A stretch of DNA of 16,050 bases from contig JBBRLG010000095.1 in assembly GCA_038231495.1 (NCBI GenBank), positions 1 to 16,050 of the forward strand. Reading direction: 5' to 3'. The first letter of the stretch is position 1. Each line of letters begins with the position of its first letter. Under the pieces are notes generated by a model. It saw only the letters and a list, made by a program, of their open reading frames with translations. It was not told the origin of the DNA and did not search any database. Position numbers and translations under genes: made by a program. Positions 5,955-13,335 of this stretch are shown here, one piece after another. The stretch is from JBBRLG01 sp038231495 (lineage in GTDB: Bacteria > Planctomycetota > Planctomycetia > Gemmatales > Gemmataceae).

Positions 5955-7775
5955 TCAATCAAGATAGACCAACAATACCGCCAGGTCCGCGGGGCTGATG
6001 CCGCTGATGCGTCCGGCCTGTCCGATGTTCGCGGGGCGAATCCGGCTCAGCTTCTCACGCGCCTCGGCCCGGAGCTGCGGCACGGCGGCATAGTCAAACC
6101 GGGCGGGGATCGGCCGCGATTCCATTTTGCGGAACTTCTCCACCTGGTCGGCTTGCCGATGAATGTAGCCGGCGTACTTCGCCTCCAGGTCCACTTGCTC
6201 GGCCACGTCCGTCGCAAACCCCGCCAGTTCGGGACACCAGCCGCGGACCTGTTCCCAGGGCGTTTCGGTACGCCGGAGCCATTTTTCCAGCGTGTCGCCC
6301 TCGTGCTTGTGCGTGCGGAGCGTCGCCGTGAGTCGGGCGATCCCTTCTTCCTTGCGTTGCAAGCGTTCCCAGTCGGCGTCGTTGACCAAACCGATACGGC
6401 GGCCGATGGGCGTCAAGCGGCGGTCGGCGTTGTCGTGGCGCAGCAGTAAGCGGTACTCGGCCCGGCTCGTAAACATGCGGTACGGCTCGTCCACGCCCTT
6501 GGTCACGAGGTCGTCGATCAAGACGCCGATGTACGCCTGGCTGCGGTCGAGGACCAGGCCCGGCTCGCCCTTGACCTTGAGGCCCGCATTGACGCCGGCC
6601 ATCAATCCCTGGGCGGCGGCCTCTTCATAGCCGGTGGTGCCGTTGATCTGCCCGGCGAAGAACAGGCCGGCGACGTACTTCGTCTCCAACGTCGGGTGCA
6701 ACTGCGTCGGCGGCGCGAAGTCATATTCGACGGCGTAGCCCCAGCGCAGTACCTCGGCGTTCTGCAGGCCGGGTATGAGCCGCAACATGCCTTGCTGCAC
6801 GTCCTTGGGCAAACTGGTGCTGATGCCGTTGCAGTAGTATTCGAGCGTGTTCCGCCCTTCCGGTTCGAGGAAAATCTGGTGCCGATCCTTGTCGGCGAAG
6901 CGCACCACCTTGTCCTCGACCGAGGGGCAGTAACGCGGCCCACGCCCTTGAATCTGGCCGGAGTACATCGGCGCGCGGTGCAGATTAGCGCGGATGAGTT
7001 CGTGAACGGCCTCATTCGTGTAAGTGATGTGGCAGTCCATCTGGGCTGCGGTGATGCGCCCGGTGCTGAAGCTGAACGGCCGCGGGTCGTCGTCGCCCGG
7101 TTGGCGTTCGGTCCTGGAAAAATCAATGGTACGCCCGTTGAGTCGGCAGGGCGTCCCCGTCTTGAAGCGTGCCAGTTCAAAGCCGCAGGAGGCGAGGCTG
7201 TCGCTGAGGGCTTCCGACGTGCCGTCGCCGGCACGGCCGCCGCGCGACTGCGCCTCGCCGGTGTGCATGATCGCCTTCAAAAAAGTGCCGGTCGTCAGCA
7301 CCACCGCTTGCGCCCGGTAGAGCGTGTCGCCACGGGCCACGACGCCGACGACGCGCCGCGCCGCTTGCGGCTGAGCGTCTTCCAGGAGCAGGGCTTCGAC
7401 CATCTCCTGGCGCAGCGTCAAATGGGCCTGCGCCTCGACGCGGTGTTTCATGGTGAACTGGTAAAGCTTCTTGTCGGCCTGGGCGCGCGGCGAGTGCATA
7501 GCCGGCCCCTTGGTGCGGTTGAGCATGCGAAACTGGATGCCGCTGGCGTCGATGACTTTGCCCATTTCGCCGCCGAGCGCGTCGATCTCACGAACGATTT
7601 GCCCCTTGGCGACGCCGCCGATGGCCGGGTTGCAGCTCATTTGCGCGACGGCGTCGGCACTCATGGTGAGCAGGGCGGTGCGCAGTCCGAGGCGGGCCGC
7701 GGCCAAGGCGGCCTCGACGCCGGCGTGGCCGGCGCCGACGACGACCACGTCGAAGTCGTAGGTGAGCGGGAACAT
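5955..7775 (-). CDS. mnmG: tRNA uridine-5-carboxymethylaminomethyl modification enzyme MnmG (GidA)
   Basis: MnmG is the FAD-dependent partner of MnmE in making cmnm5U/nm5U at U34 of tRNAs in the cytoplasm. The 606-aa product opens with the FAD-binding VVVGAGHAGVEAA (11-23). It has the family signatures MSCNPAIGGVAKGQIVREIDALGGEMG (46-72, with C48) and FRMLNRTKGPA (82-92), the second conserved cysteine in RGPRYCPSVEDK (C283), and the C-terminal MnmE/tRNA-binding helical region. Length fits the family (about 620-630 aa). Residues 134-139 (AQPQAA) are extra relative to E. coli MnmG and come from an 18-nt repeat copy. The start at ATG 7775 has only a weak ribosome binding site. No mnmE is adjacent. 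Confidence 0.95.
   Translation of the reverse strand: MFPLTYDFDVVVVGAGHAGVEAALAAARLGLRTALLTMSADAVAQMSCNPAIGGVAKGQIVREIDALGGEMGKVIDASGIQFRMLNRTKGPAMHSPRAQADKKLYQFTMKHRVEAQAHLTLRQEMVEALLLEDAQPQAARRVVGVVARGDTLYRAQAVVLTTGTFLKAIMHTGEAQSRGGRAGDGTSEALSDSLASCGFELARFKTGTPCRLNGRTIDFSRTERQPGDDDPRPFSFSTGRITAAQMDCHITYTNEAVHELIRANLHRAPMYSGQIQGRGPRYCPSVEDKVVRFADKDRHQIFLEPEGRNTLEYYCNGISTSLPKDVQQGMLRLIPGLQNAEVLRWGYAVEYDFAPPTQLHPTLETKYVAGLFFAGQINGTTGYEEAAAQGLMAGVNAGLKVKGEPGLVLDRSQAYIGVLIDDLVTKGVDEPYRMFTSRAEYRLLLRHDNADRRLTPIGRRIGLVNDADWERLQRKEEGIARLTATLRTHKHEGDTLEKWLRRTETPWEQVRGWCPELAGFATDVAEQVDLEAKYAGYIHRQADQVEKFRKMESRPIPARFDYAAVPQLRAEAREKLSRIRPANIGQAGRISGISPADLAVLLVYLD
7360..7377. repeat. Repeat half-element embedded in frame in mnmG, copy 4
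   Basis: GCCGCTTGCGGCTGAGCG (7360-7377) is identical over 18 nt to the left arm of the palindrome at 4644-4661. It lies inside the mnmG coding sequence and is read as CGCTCAGCCGCAAGCGGC, giving AQPQAA. Eighteen nucleotides equal six codons, so the frame is kept. Confidence 0.85.
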
Positions 7776-7816
7776 GGCTTCTTTCGCTGGGGGGCCGGGC
7801 CTAATGGTCTACAGGG

Positions 7817-7825
7817 ACTATACCA
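7817..7825 (-). promoter_or_regulatory. Possible extended -10 promoter for mnmG
   Basis: On the minus strand TGGTATAGT (7825-7817) matches the extended -10 pattern TGnTATAAT in 8 of 9 positions. No recognisable -35 lies upstream; that position is occupied by a repeat half-element. A start near 7810 would give a leader of about 35 nt to the ATG at 7775. Confidence 0.35.
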
Positions 7826-7830
7826 GTCTT

Positions 7831-7848
7831 CCGCCGCTTGCGGCTTTG
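7831..7848. repeat. Dispersed palindromic repeat, copy 5 (degenerate)
   Basis: CCGCCGCTTGCGGCTTTG matches the left arm of the copy at 2754 with one difference over 18 bases. The right arm is largely lost; only a short GCATT/AATGC pairing (7848-7865) remains beyond it. It lies at about the -35 position of the possible mnmG promoter. Confidence 0.65.
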
Positions 7849-7910
7849 CATTATTCTGGCAATGCTGCTCATCGACGGTTCAATGGTTCTTGGACCGGGG
7901 GGAAGCACGG

Positions 7911-8081
7911 GGACATAAGGACATTTTATTTAGACTCGGTTCAAAACGGTTCGGTTCGCCGCAGCCGAATCACACAGCGGCCATTAATGCCCTAACTGAG
8001 GACGATCTGGAGAAGTTGAAAATGCTCGTAGTCCGTGTTCTAGACGTGGCGAGTTGGGACGATTTGCTCGCCACACCGTGA
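7911..8081 (+). pseudogene. C-terminal fragment resembling planctomycete Rpn/DUF4351-type proteins
   Basis: An open frame reading GHKDILFRLGSKRFG and later LEKLKMLVVRVLDVASWDDLLATP ends at a TGA (8079-8081). The pattern of G-H-x-D-I-L, then K-R-F-G-x-P, a helix with LExL, and a terminal VLDVxSWDDLL resembles the C-terminal end of a family many planctomycetes carry in multiple copies (Rpn nuclease/transposase-like or DUF4351-type proteins, from memory). No start codon with a ribosome binding site and no N-terminal nuclease domain is present, so I read it as a decayed remnant. The family assignment is an inference and could be wrong. Confidence 0.4.
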
Positions 8082-8195
8082 GCAAAGAGAGGCACGCTTC
8101 CCATCGGCACACCGTTTGCTGCCATTTTGCCCTTCGGAATCAACGGCTATCTGCATATTTTTTGGCCCTTGCCAGGTCGGAGTGCGGGGGAAGCC

Positions 8196-9326
8196 ATGAC
8201 AGACGCGGATCGAAACCACGCCAAGACCACCGAACCCGCATTGGCTCGCCGCCAATTCCTGCGAACGGCGGGATTGACCGGGGCTAGCGTAGCCCTCAGT
8301 AGTGGCTCAGCTGAGGCCACCCAGAAACCCGAACCAGCCAAGGACAAGCCCAAAGACCCGGACGCCGGGGCCGGCGACATCCCCATGCGGTCGTTCGGCA
8401 AAACGGACGTCAAGGTGTCGGCCATCGGCGTCGGCGGCCATCACATCGGCGAGTTTACCGCGGTGGAGGACGCGACCCGCCTGGTCCACGAGGCCATCGA
8501 CGCCGGCATCACGTTCTTCGACAACTGCTGGGAATACTTCAACGGCCGCACCGAAAACTGGATGGGCGGTGCCCTCAAAGGGAAGCGTAACAAAGTCTTT
8601 CTCATGACCAAGGTGTGTACCCACGGTCGCGGTGCCGACCTGGCCATGAACATGTTGGAGGAGTCGCTGCGCCGCCTGCAAACGGACCATCTCGACCTGT
8701 GGCAAGTCCACGGCGTCACCTTCGACAACGATCCCGAACTTGCTTACGCCAAGGGCGGCGTCCTGGAAGCCCTGGACAAAGCCAAGAAGCAGGGCAAGAC
8801 GCGCTTCGTCGGCTTCACCGGCCACAAAGACCCGGCGATCCATCTGGACATGATCAAACGCGGCTACCCGTTCGACGCGGTGCAAATGCCGCTCAACATT
8901 CTCGACGGCTCGTTTCGCAGCTTCGAGAAGCTGGTGCTGCCCGAACTGAACAAACGGGGCATAGCCGCCCTGGGCATGAAGTCGATGAACGGTACGGCCG
9001 CCGCCATCAAGAAGGGTCTCATCAAGGCGGAGGACATGCTGCGCTACGCCATGAGCTTGCCGGTCGCGACCACGATCTGCGGCATGGATTCGCTGCAAAT
9101 CCTCCGCCAGAACCTACGCGTCGCCCGCGGTTTCAAGCCACTCACGGACGACCAGATGAAGGACCTGCGCGACCGCCATGCCAAGGCGGCCGGGGACGGC
9201 AGCTACGAACTGTACAAGATGTCGCTGCGTTACGACAACCCGGAAGCCCGACTACCGCACGGGTTCCCGCTGGACTCTACGCAGAGGGAAGTCAAGGAGA
9301 TGTTCAAGGAAGCCGGCGGGCCGTGA
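8196..9326 (+). CDS. Tat-signal aldo/keto reductase, first of a tandem pair
   Basis: This is a predicted NAD(P)H-dependent oxidoreductase of the aldo/keto reductase superfamily; the substrate is unknown. The 376-aa product starts with a twin-arginine signal (ARRQFLRTAGLTGASVALSSG, RR at 18-19), suggesting export of the folded enzyme. The barrel (about 62-330) keeps the tetrad D109 (FFDNCWEY), Y114, K139 (FLMTKVCTHG) and H172 (LDLWQVHG). It lacks the C-terminal ferredoxin-type cysteines of some relatives. The start at ATG 8196 is chosen because GGGGGA precedes it and because it places the Tat motif near the N-terminus; an open frame runs upstream to 8127. The second reductase follows after 44 bp, so the two are probably one operon. 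Confidence 0.87.
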   Translation: MTDADRNHAKTTEPALARRQFLRTAGLTGASVALSSGSAEATQKPEPAKDKPKDPDAGAGDIPMRSFGKTDVKVSAIGVGGHHIGEFTAVEDATRLVHEAIDAGITFFDNCWEYFNGRTENWMGGALKGKRNKVFLMTKVCTHGRGADLAMNMLEESLRRLQTDHLDLWQVHGVTFDNDPELAYAKGGVLEALDKAKKQGKTRFVGFTGHKDPAIHLDMIKRGYPFDAVQMPLNILDGSFRSFEKLVLPELNKRGIAALGMKSMNGTAAAIKKGLIKAEDMLRYAMSLPVATTICGMDSLQILRQNLRVARGFKPLTDDQMKDLRDRHAKAAGDGSYELYKMSLRYDNPEARLPHGFPLDSTQREVKEMFKEAGGP

Positions 9327-9370
9327 CCGCGGGTTGCGCACCCTTCTTCGTTACCGATGGGATTATAGCC

Positions 9371-10447
9371 ATGAGCGATCAATCGCAACCTTCCAAGCCG
9401 CACGGACCCGACCGGCGCGGCTTCCTTCAGGGTGCCGGCCTTGTCGGCGTCGGGGCGGCCCTGTCCGAGTCGCTGCTCCAGGCCGCGGAGAAGCCACTCG
9501 CCCCGGAATTAAGCAACGTCGGCCCCGACAAGATACCGCGCAAGCCGTTCGGCCGCACCAAAGAGCAAGTCTCCTGCATCGGCATCGGCGGCTTCAGCCT
9601 GGCTTCCGCACCGTCCCTCAAGGAAGCCATCGCCATCGCCCACGAGGCCATCGACGCCGGCGTGAACTTTTTCGACAACGCCTGGGAGTACCACGCGGGC
9701 AAGAGCGAAGATTGGATGGGTCAGGCTCTCAAGGGGAAGCGCGTCAAGGTTTTCCTGATGACCAAGGTTTGCACGCACGGTCGCGACAAGAAGGTCGCCA
9801 TGCAGCAGCTTGAGGAGTCGCTAAAGCGGCTGCAAACGGATCACCTGGACCTGTGGCAGATTCACGAAGTCGTTTATGAAAACGATCCCGATTTGCACTT
9901 CGCCAAGGGCGGCGTGGTCGAGGCGCTGGACGAGGCCAAGAAGGCCGGCAAGGTGCGTTACGTCGGCTTCACGGGCCACAAGCATCCGGCCATCCACCTG
10001 AAGATGCTGGCCCACGACTACCCGTTCGACGCCGTGCAAATGCCGCTCAACGCGTTCGACGCGAGCTACCGCAGCTTCGCGAAGGACGTGCTGCCCGAGG
10101 TCAACAAGCGTGGCATGGCAGGCCTGGGCATGAAGAGCCTGGGCGGCAACGGCCAGCCGATTACCAAGGGCGTCGTGACGGTCGAGGAGGCGCTGCGCTA
10201 TGCGATGAGCCTCCCGGTCGCGACGACAATCAGCGGCATCGACTCCCTGGCAGTGTTACGGCAAAACCTGGCAATCGCCCGCGGTTTCACGCCGATGACG
10301 GCCAAGGAGATGGAAACTCTGGCCAAGCGTTGCGCCGCGGGGGCGGGCGACGGCCACCTGGAGTTGTACAAATCGACGATGAAATACGACGGCGACCTGG
10401 GGCGCGAACAGCACGGCTTTCAATCGCACAAGGAATTGCCGTTGTAG
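9371..10447 (+). CDS. Tat-signal aldo/keto reductase, second of a tandem pair
   Basis: The 358-aa product is a paralogue of its upstream neighbour; long blocks are near-identical (KVFLMTKVCTHGR, RLQTDHLDLWQ, YPFDAVQMPLN, LRYAMSLPVATTI). It has its own twin-arginine signal (DRRGFLQGAGLVGVGAAL, RR at 15-16) and keeps the tetrad D102 (FFDNAWEY), Y107, K132 and H165. The tails differ: this copy ends soon after the barrel (KYDGDLGREQHGF), whereas the first copy runs on about 20 residues. The start at ATG 9371 places the Tat motif correctly; its ribosome binding site is weak. It converges on queE, with a MITE-like element in the gap. Substrate and physiological partner are unknown. Confidence 0.87.
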   Translation: MSDQSQPSKPHGPDRRGFLQGAGLVGVGAALSESLLQAAEKPLAPELSNVGPDKIPRKPFGRTKEQVSCIGIGGFSLASAPSLKEAIAIAHEAIDAGVNFFDNAWEYHAGKSEDWMGQALKGKRVKVFLMTKVCTHGRDKKVAMQQLEESLKRLQTDHLDLWQIHEVVYENDPDLHFAKGGVVEALDEAKKAGKVRYVGFTGHKHPAIHLKMLAHDYPFDAVQMPLNAFDASYRSFAKDVLPEVNKRGMAGLGMKSLGGNGQPITKGVVTVEEALRYAMSLPVATTISGIDSLAVLRQNLAIARGFTPMTAKEMETLAKRCAAGAGDGHLELYKSTMKYDGDLGREQHGFQSHKELPL

Positions 10448-10481
10448 GCCGCTAACGGTAAGCGGGACCGGCACAGCCGGA

Positions 10482-10611
10482 GTAACCGTTCACCGGCATC
10501 AACTTCTCCCCCCCTTGCGAAGGGGGGGTAGGGGGGGGTTAAGAACGTACTCGGTTAGGGCATCCACCCCCCCCCTGCCCCCCCTTCGTAAGGGAGGGAG
10601 TGAACGGTTAC
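10482..10611. mobile_element. MITE-like element, 130 bp, with 12-bp terminal inverted repeats and 8-bp target duplication
   Basis: The ends are perfect inverted repeats, GTAACCGTTCAC (10482-10493) and GTGAACGGTTAC (10600-10611). Immediately outside lie perfect direct repeats CAGCCGGA (10474-10481 and 10612-10619), the mark of transposition into an 8-bp staggered target. The interior is itself nearly palindromic, with C7-TTGCGAA-G7 and G-run blocks (10508-10540) mirrored at 10566-10598. It encodes no protein. GTAA ends and 8-bp duplications are, from memory, typical of IS66-family elements, so an IS66-type transposase may move it in trans. It sits between convergent genes, where insertion does little harm. 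Confidence 0.85.
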
Positions 10612-10654
10612 CAGCCGGACAACTTCCGATCGCCTTGCCGGCGCTCAAATACCC

Positions 10655-11341
10655 TCACGTCCCGCGGCGGTTGCCGTAGAGGTCGATGTGCAGCCGGGGG
10701 CAATAGCGGAAGCCGTGTTCCTTGCACACTTCCGCCAGCCAGACGCCGCGCGGTTGCAGTTCCGCGGGCGTCACACCTTGCGGCATGAGTAACACCTTCG
10801 TCCGGTCCACGCCCGGCAACTCGCGCAAGATCGCCAGCACTTCGCCCACGTCTTCGGACCGGTCCAGGACGAACTTTAACTGGTAATCGCCGTGGGCCAT
10901 GAACGCGCGGATCACGTCGAATTGCAGGCGCAACCGTTCGTGCATCTTGGCGAAACGGCCGCCCTCGCGCTGGTACGGCGTCGAGTTACCCAGTTTTGGG
11001 CTGAGGCTGGCCAGGTCGCACGCGAGCGGCTTGAAGATGGTCGCCGCCGTCTCGACCGTGACGTGGTAGCCGCGGTCGTGCAACCCCGCACACAAATCCT
11101 CGATGCCCGGTGCAATGAGCGGTTCGCCGCCGGTGACGACGGCGTACTGCGTCGGGAACGCGGCGAGGCGTTCCAGCACTTCGGCGACGGTATGTTTTTC
11201 GCCCTCCGACCGCCAGGAGGTGTAATCCGAATCGCACCAGGCGCAGCGCAGGTTGCAGCCGCTGGTGCGCACGAATGCCGAGGGAACGCCCATCAGGCGG
11301 CCCTCGCCCTGGATCGAGTAAAATACTTCGGCGATCTTCAT
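10655..11341 (-). CDS. queE: 7-carboxy-7-deazaguanine synthase QueE
   Basis: QueE is a radical-SAM enzyme that contracts 6-carboxytetrahydropterin to 7-carboxy-7-deazaguanine in the queuosine/7-deazaguanine pathway (cytoplasm). The 228-aa product has the opening SIQGEG (9-14), the cluster-binding CX3CX2C motif (C29, C33, C36 in SGCNLRCAWCDSDY) and GGEP (71-74) for SAM binding. It also has the SPKLGNS block (114-120) and a C-terminal RYCPRLHIDLYGNRRGT typical of QueE. Length fits the family. The ATG at 11341 has no clear ribosome binding site. No queC, queD or queF is in the window. It diverges from the epimerase gene. Confidence 0.93.
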   Translation of the reverse strand: MKIAEVFYSIQGEGRLMGVPSAFVRTSGCNLRCAWCDSDYTSWRSEGEKHTVAEVLERLAAFPTQYAVVTGGEPLIAPGIEDLCAGLHDRGYHVTVETAATIFKPLACDLASLSPKLGNSTPYQREGGRFAKMHERLRLQFDVIRAFMAHGDYQLKFVLDRSEDVGEVLAILRELPGVDRTKVLLMPQGVTPAELQPRGVWLAEVCKEHGFRYCPRLHIDLYGNRRGT

Positions 11342-11400
11342 AAAGCTAATAAACTTGTTTGCCGAAGACTCCCGCTGCGGAAAAACAGCCGCTTCCTCCT

Positions 11401-11409
11401 ATCATAGCA
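11401..11409 (-). promoter_or_regulatory. Possible extended -10 element for queE
   Basis: On the minus strand TGCTATGAT (11409-11401) matches the extended -10 pattern in 8 of 9 positions, with no clear -35. It would give a leader of about 55 nt to queE. The same bases contain TATCAT on the plus strand, so a role for the divergent epimerase operon cannot be excluded. Confidence 0.25.
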
Positions 11410-11473
11410 GGTGTCGTTTCGCCACCGTGAGGGGTCTAACTTGTCAGACTCCCGGTCTTTTGCGCAGGTTCTT

Positions 11474-12496
11474 ATGAAGATACTCGTCACCGGCTCGGCC
11501 GGCTTTATCGGCAGCTACCTCGTCGCGGAACTCCTCCAGGCCGGCCACGAAGTCGTCGGCCTGGACAACTTCTCCAAATACGGCAAACTGCGGCCGGCCA
11601 ACCTCGGCCACGCTGACTACCGCTTCGTCGAGGGCAACGCCACCGACGCCGGCCTGCTGTCGGAACTGATGCGCGACGTGGATCACGTCGTCGCCGGCGC
11701 GGCCCGCATCGGCGGCATCAGCTATTTTCACGAGTTCGCCTACGACTTGCTTGCCGAGAACGAGCGCATTACCGCCGCCACGTTTGACGCCGCCATCCAG
11801 GCTCACAAGAAGGCGAAACTGCAAAAGATCACCGTTATTTCCTCGTCAATGGTGTTCGAGAATGCAACTACGTTCCCGACGCCGGAGGGCGAGGAACGCC
11901 GGTGCCCGCCGCCCGCCTCGACCTACGGCTTTCAAAAGTTGGCCGTCGAATACTTCGCACAGGGGGCGCACGAGCAATACGGCTTGCCCTACACCATTGC
12001 CCGGCCGTTCAACTGCGTCGGCATCGGCGAACGGCGGGCACTGGGCGACCGCGAAATCTATTCCGGCAACGTCAAGTTGGCGATGAGCCACGTCCTGCCC
12101 GACCTGGTGCAGAAGGTGCTCAAGGGCCAGGACCCGCTGCACCTCCTGGGCGACGGCGGCCAGGTGCGCCACTACACCTACGGCGGCGACCTGGCCCGCG
12201 GCCTCCGCCTCTGCGTCGAGCATCCCGCGGCCCTAAACCAGGACTTCAACCTCTCGACCGCGACCTCGACGACTGTGATCGAGCTGGCGGAGCAGGTTTG
12301 GCGCAAAGTCCACGCCTCGTCGAAGCCATTCCGGTACGTCTCCGACGACCCGTTCCAGTACGACGTGCAGCGCCGCGTGCCGCTGGTGGACAAGGCGAAG
12401 CGCGTCCTGGGTTTCGAGGCGACGACGCCGCTGGAGGTGGTGCTGGACGAAGTGATTCCGTGGATCGGCGAGCAGATCAAGGCGGGAGTGATCTGA
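11474..12496 (+). CDS. NAD-dependent nucleotide-sugar epimerase/dehydratase (extended SDR)
   Basis: The 340-aa product is an extended short-chain dehydrogenase/reductase, a class that epimerises, dehydrates or reduces NDP-sugars using bound NAD. It has the Rossmann motif TGSAGFIGSYL (6-16; G7, G10, G13), D31 to bind the NAD ribose, the serine strand VISSSMVFE (121-129), and the catalytic Y151xxxK155 (STYGFQKLAVEYF). RPFNCVGIGER and RHYTYGGDLARG follow in the substrate half. The exact sugar cannot be read from sequence. The start at ATG 11474 is preferred because the Rossmann strand begins right there; a GTG at 11411 is in frame. Its stop overlaps the next start by one base (TGATG), so it is translationally coupled to the glycosyltransferase. 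Confidence 0.85.
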   Translation: MKILVTGSAGFIGSYLVAELLQAGHEVVGLDNFSKYGKLRPANLGHADYRFVEGNATDAGLLSELMRDVDHVVAGAARIGGISYFHEFAYDLLAENERITAATFDAAIQAHKKAKLQKITVISSSMVFENATTFPTPEGEERRCPPPASTYGFQKLAVEYFAQGAHEQYGLPYTIARPFNCVGIGERRALGDREIYSGNVKLAMSHVLPDLVQKVLKGQDPLHLLGDGGQVRHYTYGGDLARGLRLCVEHPAALNQDFNLSTATSTTVIELAEQVWRKVHASSKPFRYVSDDPFQYDVQRRVPLVDKAKRVLGFEATTPLEVVLDEVIPWIGEQIKAGVI

Positions 12497-13248
12497 TGCC
12501 CGACCCGGCTCCCAGGCCCCTGTCGTTGATCGTGCCGGTGTACAACGAGGCGGCGAACTTCCCCAACCTCGTGGCGGAGGTCGAGCGCCACGTGCCGGCG
12601 CCTTACAACCTCTACGTCGTCTACGACTTCGACCAGGACACGACGGTGCCAGTCGCCAGGGCACTGGCGGCGGAGCGCCCGTGGCTGCACCTGGTAAAAA
12701 ACGACCTGGGCCGCGGCGTCGTCTACGCGATCCGCAAAGGTTTCCAGGTGGTGACGCACGGCCCGGCGTTCGTCGTGATGGCCGACCTGTCCGACGACCT
12801 GTCCATCGTGCCGGCGATGCTGGCCCTGTACAATCGGGGCTGTCAAATTGTGTGCGCGAGCCGTTACATGCGCGACGGCAAGCAGATCGGCGGCCCGTTC
12901 TTGAAGCGCACGCTGAGCCGGGTCGCGGGCCTGTCGCTGCGTTACGGCGTGGGCTTCCCGACGCACGACGCGACGAACAACTTTCGGCTTTACGACGCGG
13001 CGTTGGTAAACGAGTTGGGCATCGAAAGCACGGGCGGTTTCGAGCTGGCGCTGGAACTGACGGCGAAGGCATTCCGGCGTCGCGTCCAGATTGGGCAGGT
13101 GCCAACGACGTGGCGCGACCGCACGGCCGGCGAATCGCGCTTCCGCTTAACGAAGTGGCTGCCGAAATATTTGTACTGGTACGGCTACGCGGCGTACGGC
13201 CGGCTCGCGCCGCAACGGCGACTGACAAGCCAGTCGGTGAACGGCTAA
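12496..13248 (+). CDS. Family 2 glycosyltransferase, dolichyl/polyprenyl-phosphate mannose synthase-like
   Basis: The 250-aa product has a GT-A fold of the GT2 family. It opens with SLIVPVYNEAANFPNLVAEVE (10-30), followed by VYDFDQDT (42-49), the metal-binding DLSDD (97-101), CASRY (120-124) and the acceptor-side WRDRTAGESRFRL (206-218), which resembles the FxDRxxGESK block of DPM1-type enzymes. It has no obvious membrane anchor, unlike GtrB-type relatives. It probably transfers a sugar from an NDP donor to a polyprenyl phosphate or a glycan, perhaps using the product of the epimerase, to which it is coupled by a 1-base overlap. GGGAG lies about 8 nt before the ATG. Its own stop overlaps another ATG (TAATG, 13246-13250). 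Confidence 0.85.
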   Translation: MPDPAPRPLSLIVPVYNEAANFPNLVAEVERHVPAPYNLYVVYDFDQDTTVPVARALAAERPWLHLVKNDLGRGVVYAIRKGFQVVTHGPAFVVMADLSDDLSIVPAMLALYNRGCQIVCASRYMRDGKQIGGPFLKRTLSRVAGLSLRYGVGFPTHDATNNFRLYDAALVNELGIESTGGFELALELTAKAFRRRVQIGQVPTTWRDRTAGESRFRLTKWLPKYLYWYGYAAYGRLAPQRRLTSQSVNG

Positions 13249-13335
13249 TGCAGGCGGTCGAATCGGCAACTCGTCGCCGAAGAAAAGTACGTCGTCGGAG
13301 AGCACGCTTCCGAGCGGCTGGAGGAGCGCGGTATC

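Larger units (their letters stand above)
7776..8195. other. 420-bp intergenic region with a repeat copy and a gene remnant
   Basis: No intact gene is visible. Reading from mnmG it holds the possible mnmG promoter (7817-7825), a half-copy of the dispersed palindrome (7831-7848), a probable gene fragment (7911-8081), and the region just upstream of the first aldo/keto reductase. I could not find a convincing promoter for the reductase operon here. Confidence 0.5.

Noticed and set aside
6696..8081. Plus-strand frame of 461 codons opposite mnmG
   Set aside because: Most of it is antisense to conserved MnmG motifs. Only its last 56 codons, beyond mnmG, look like real protein, and they are listed as a remnant.
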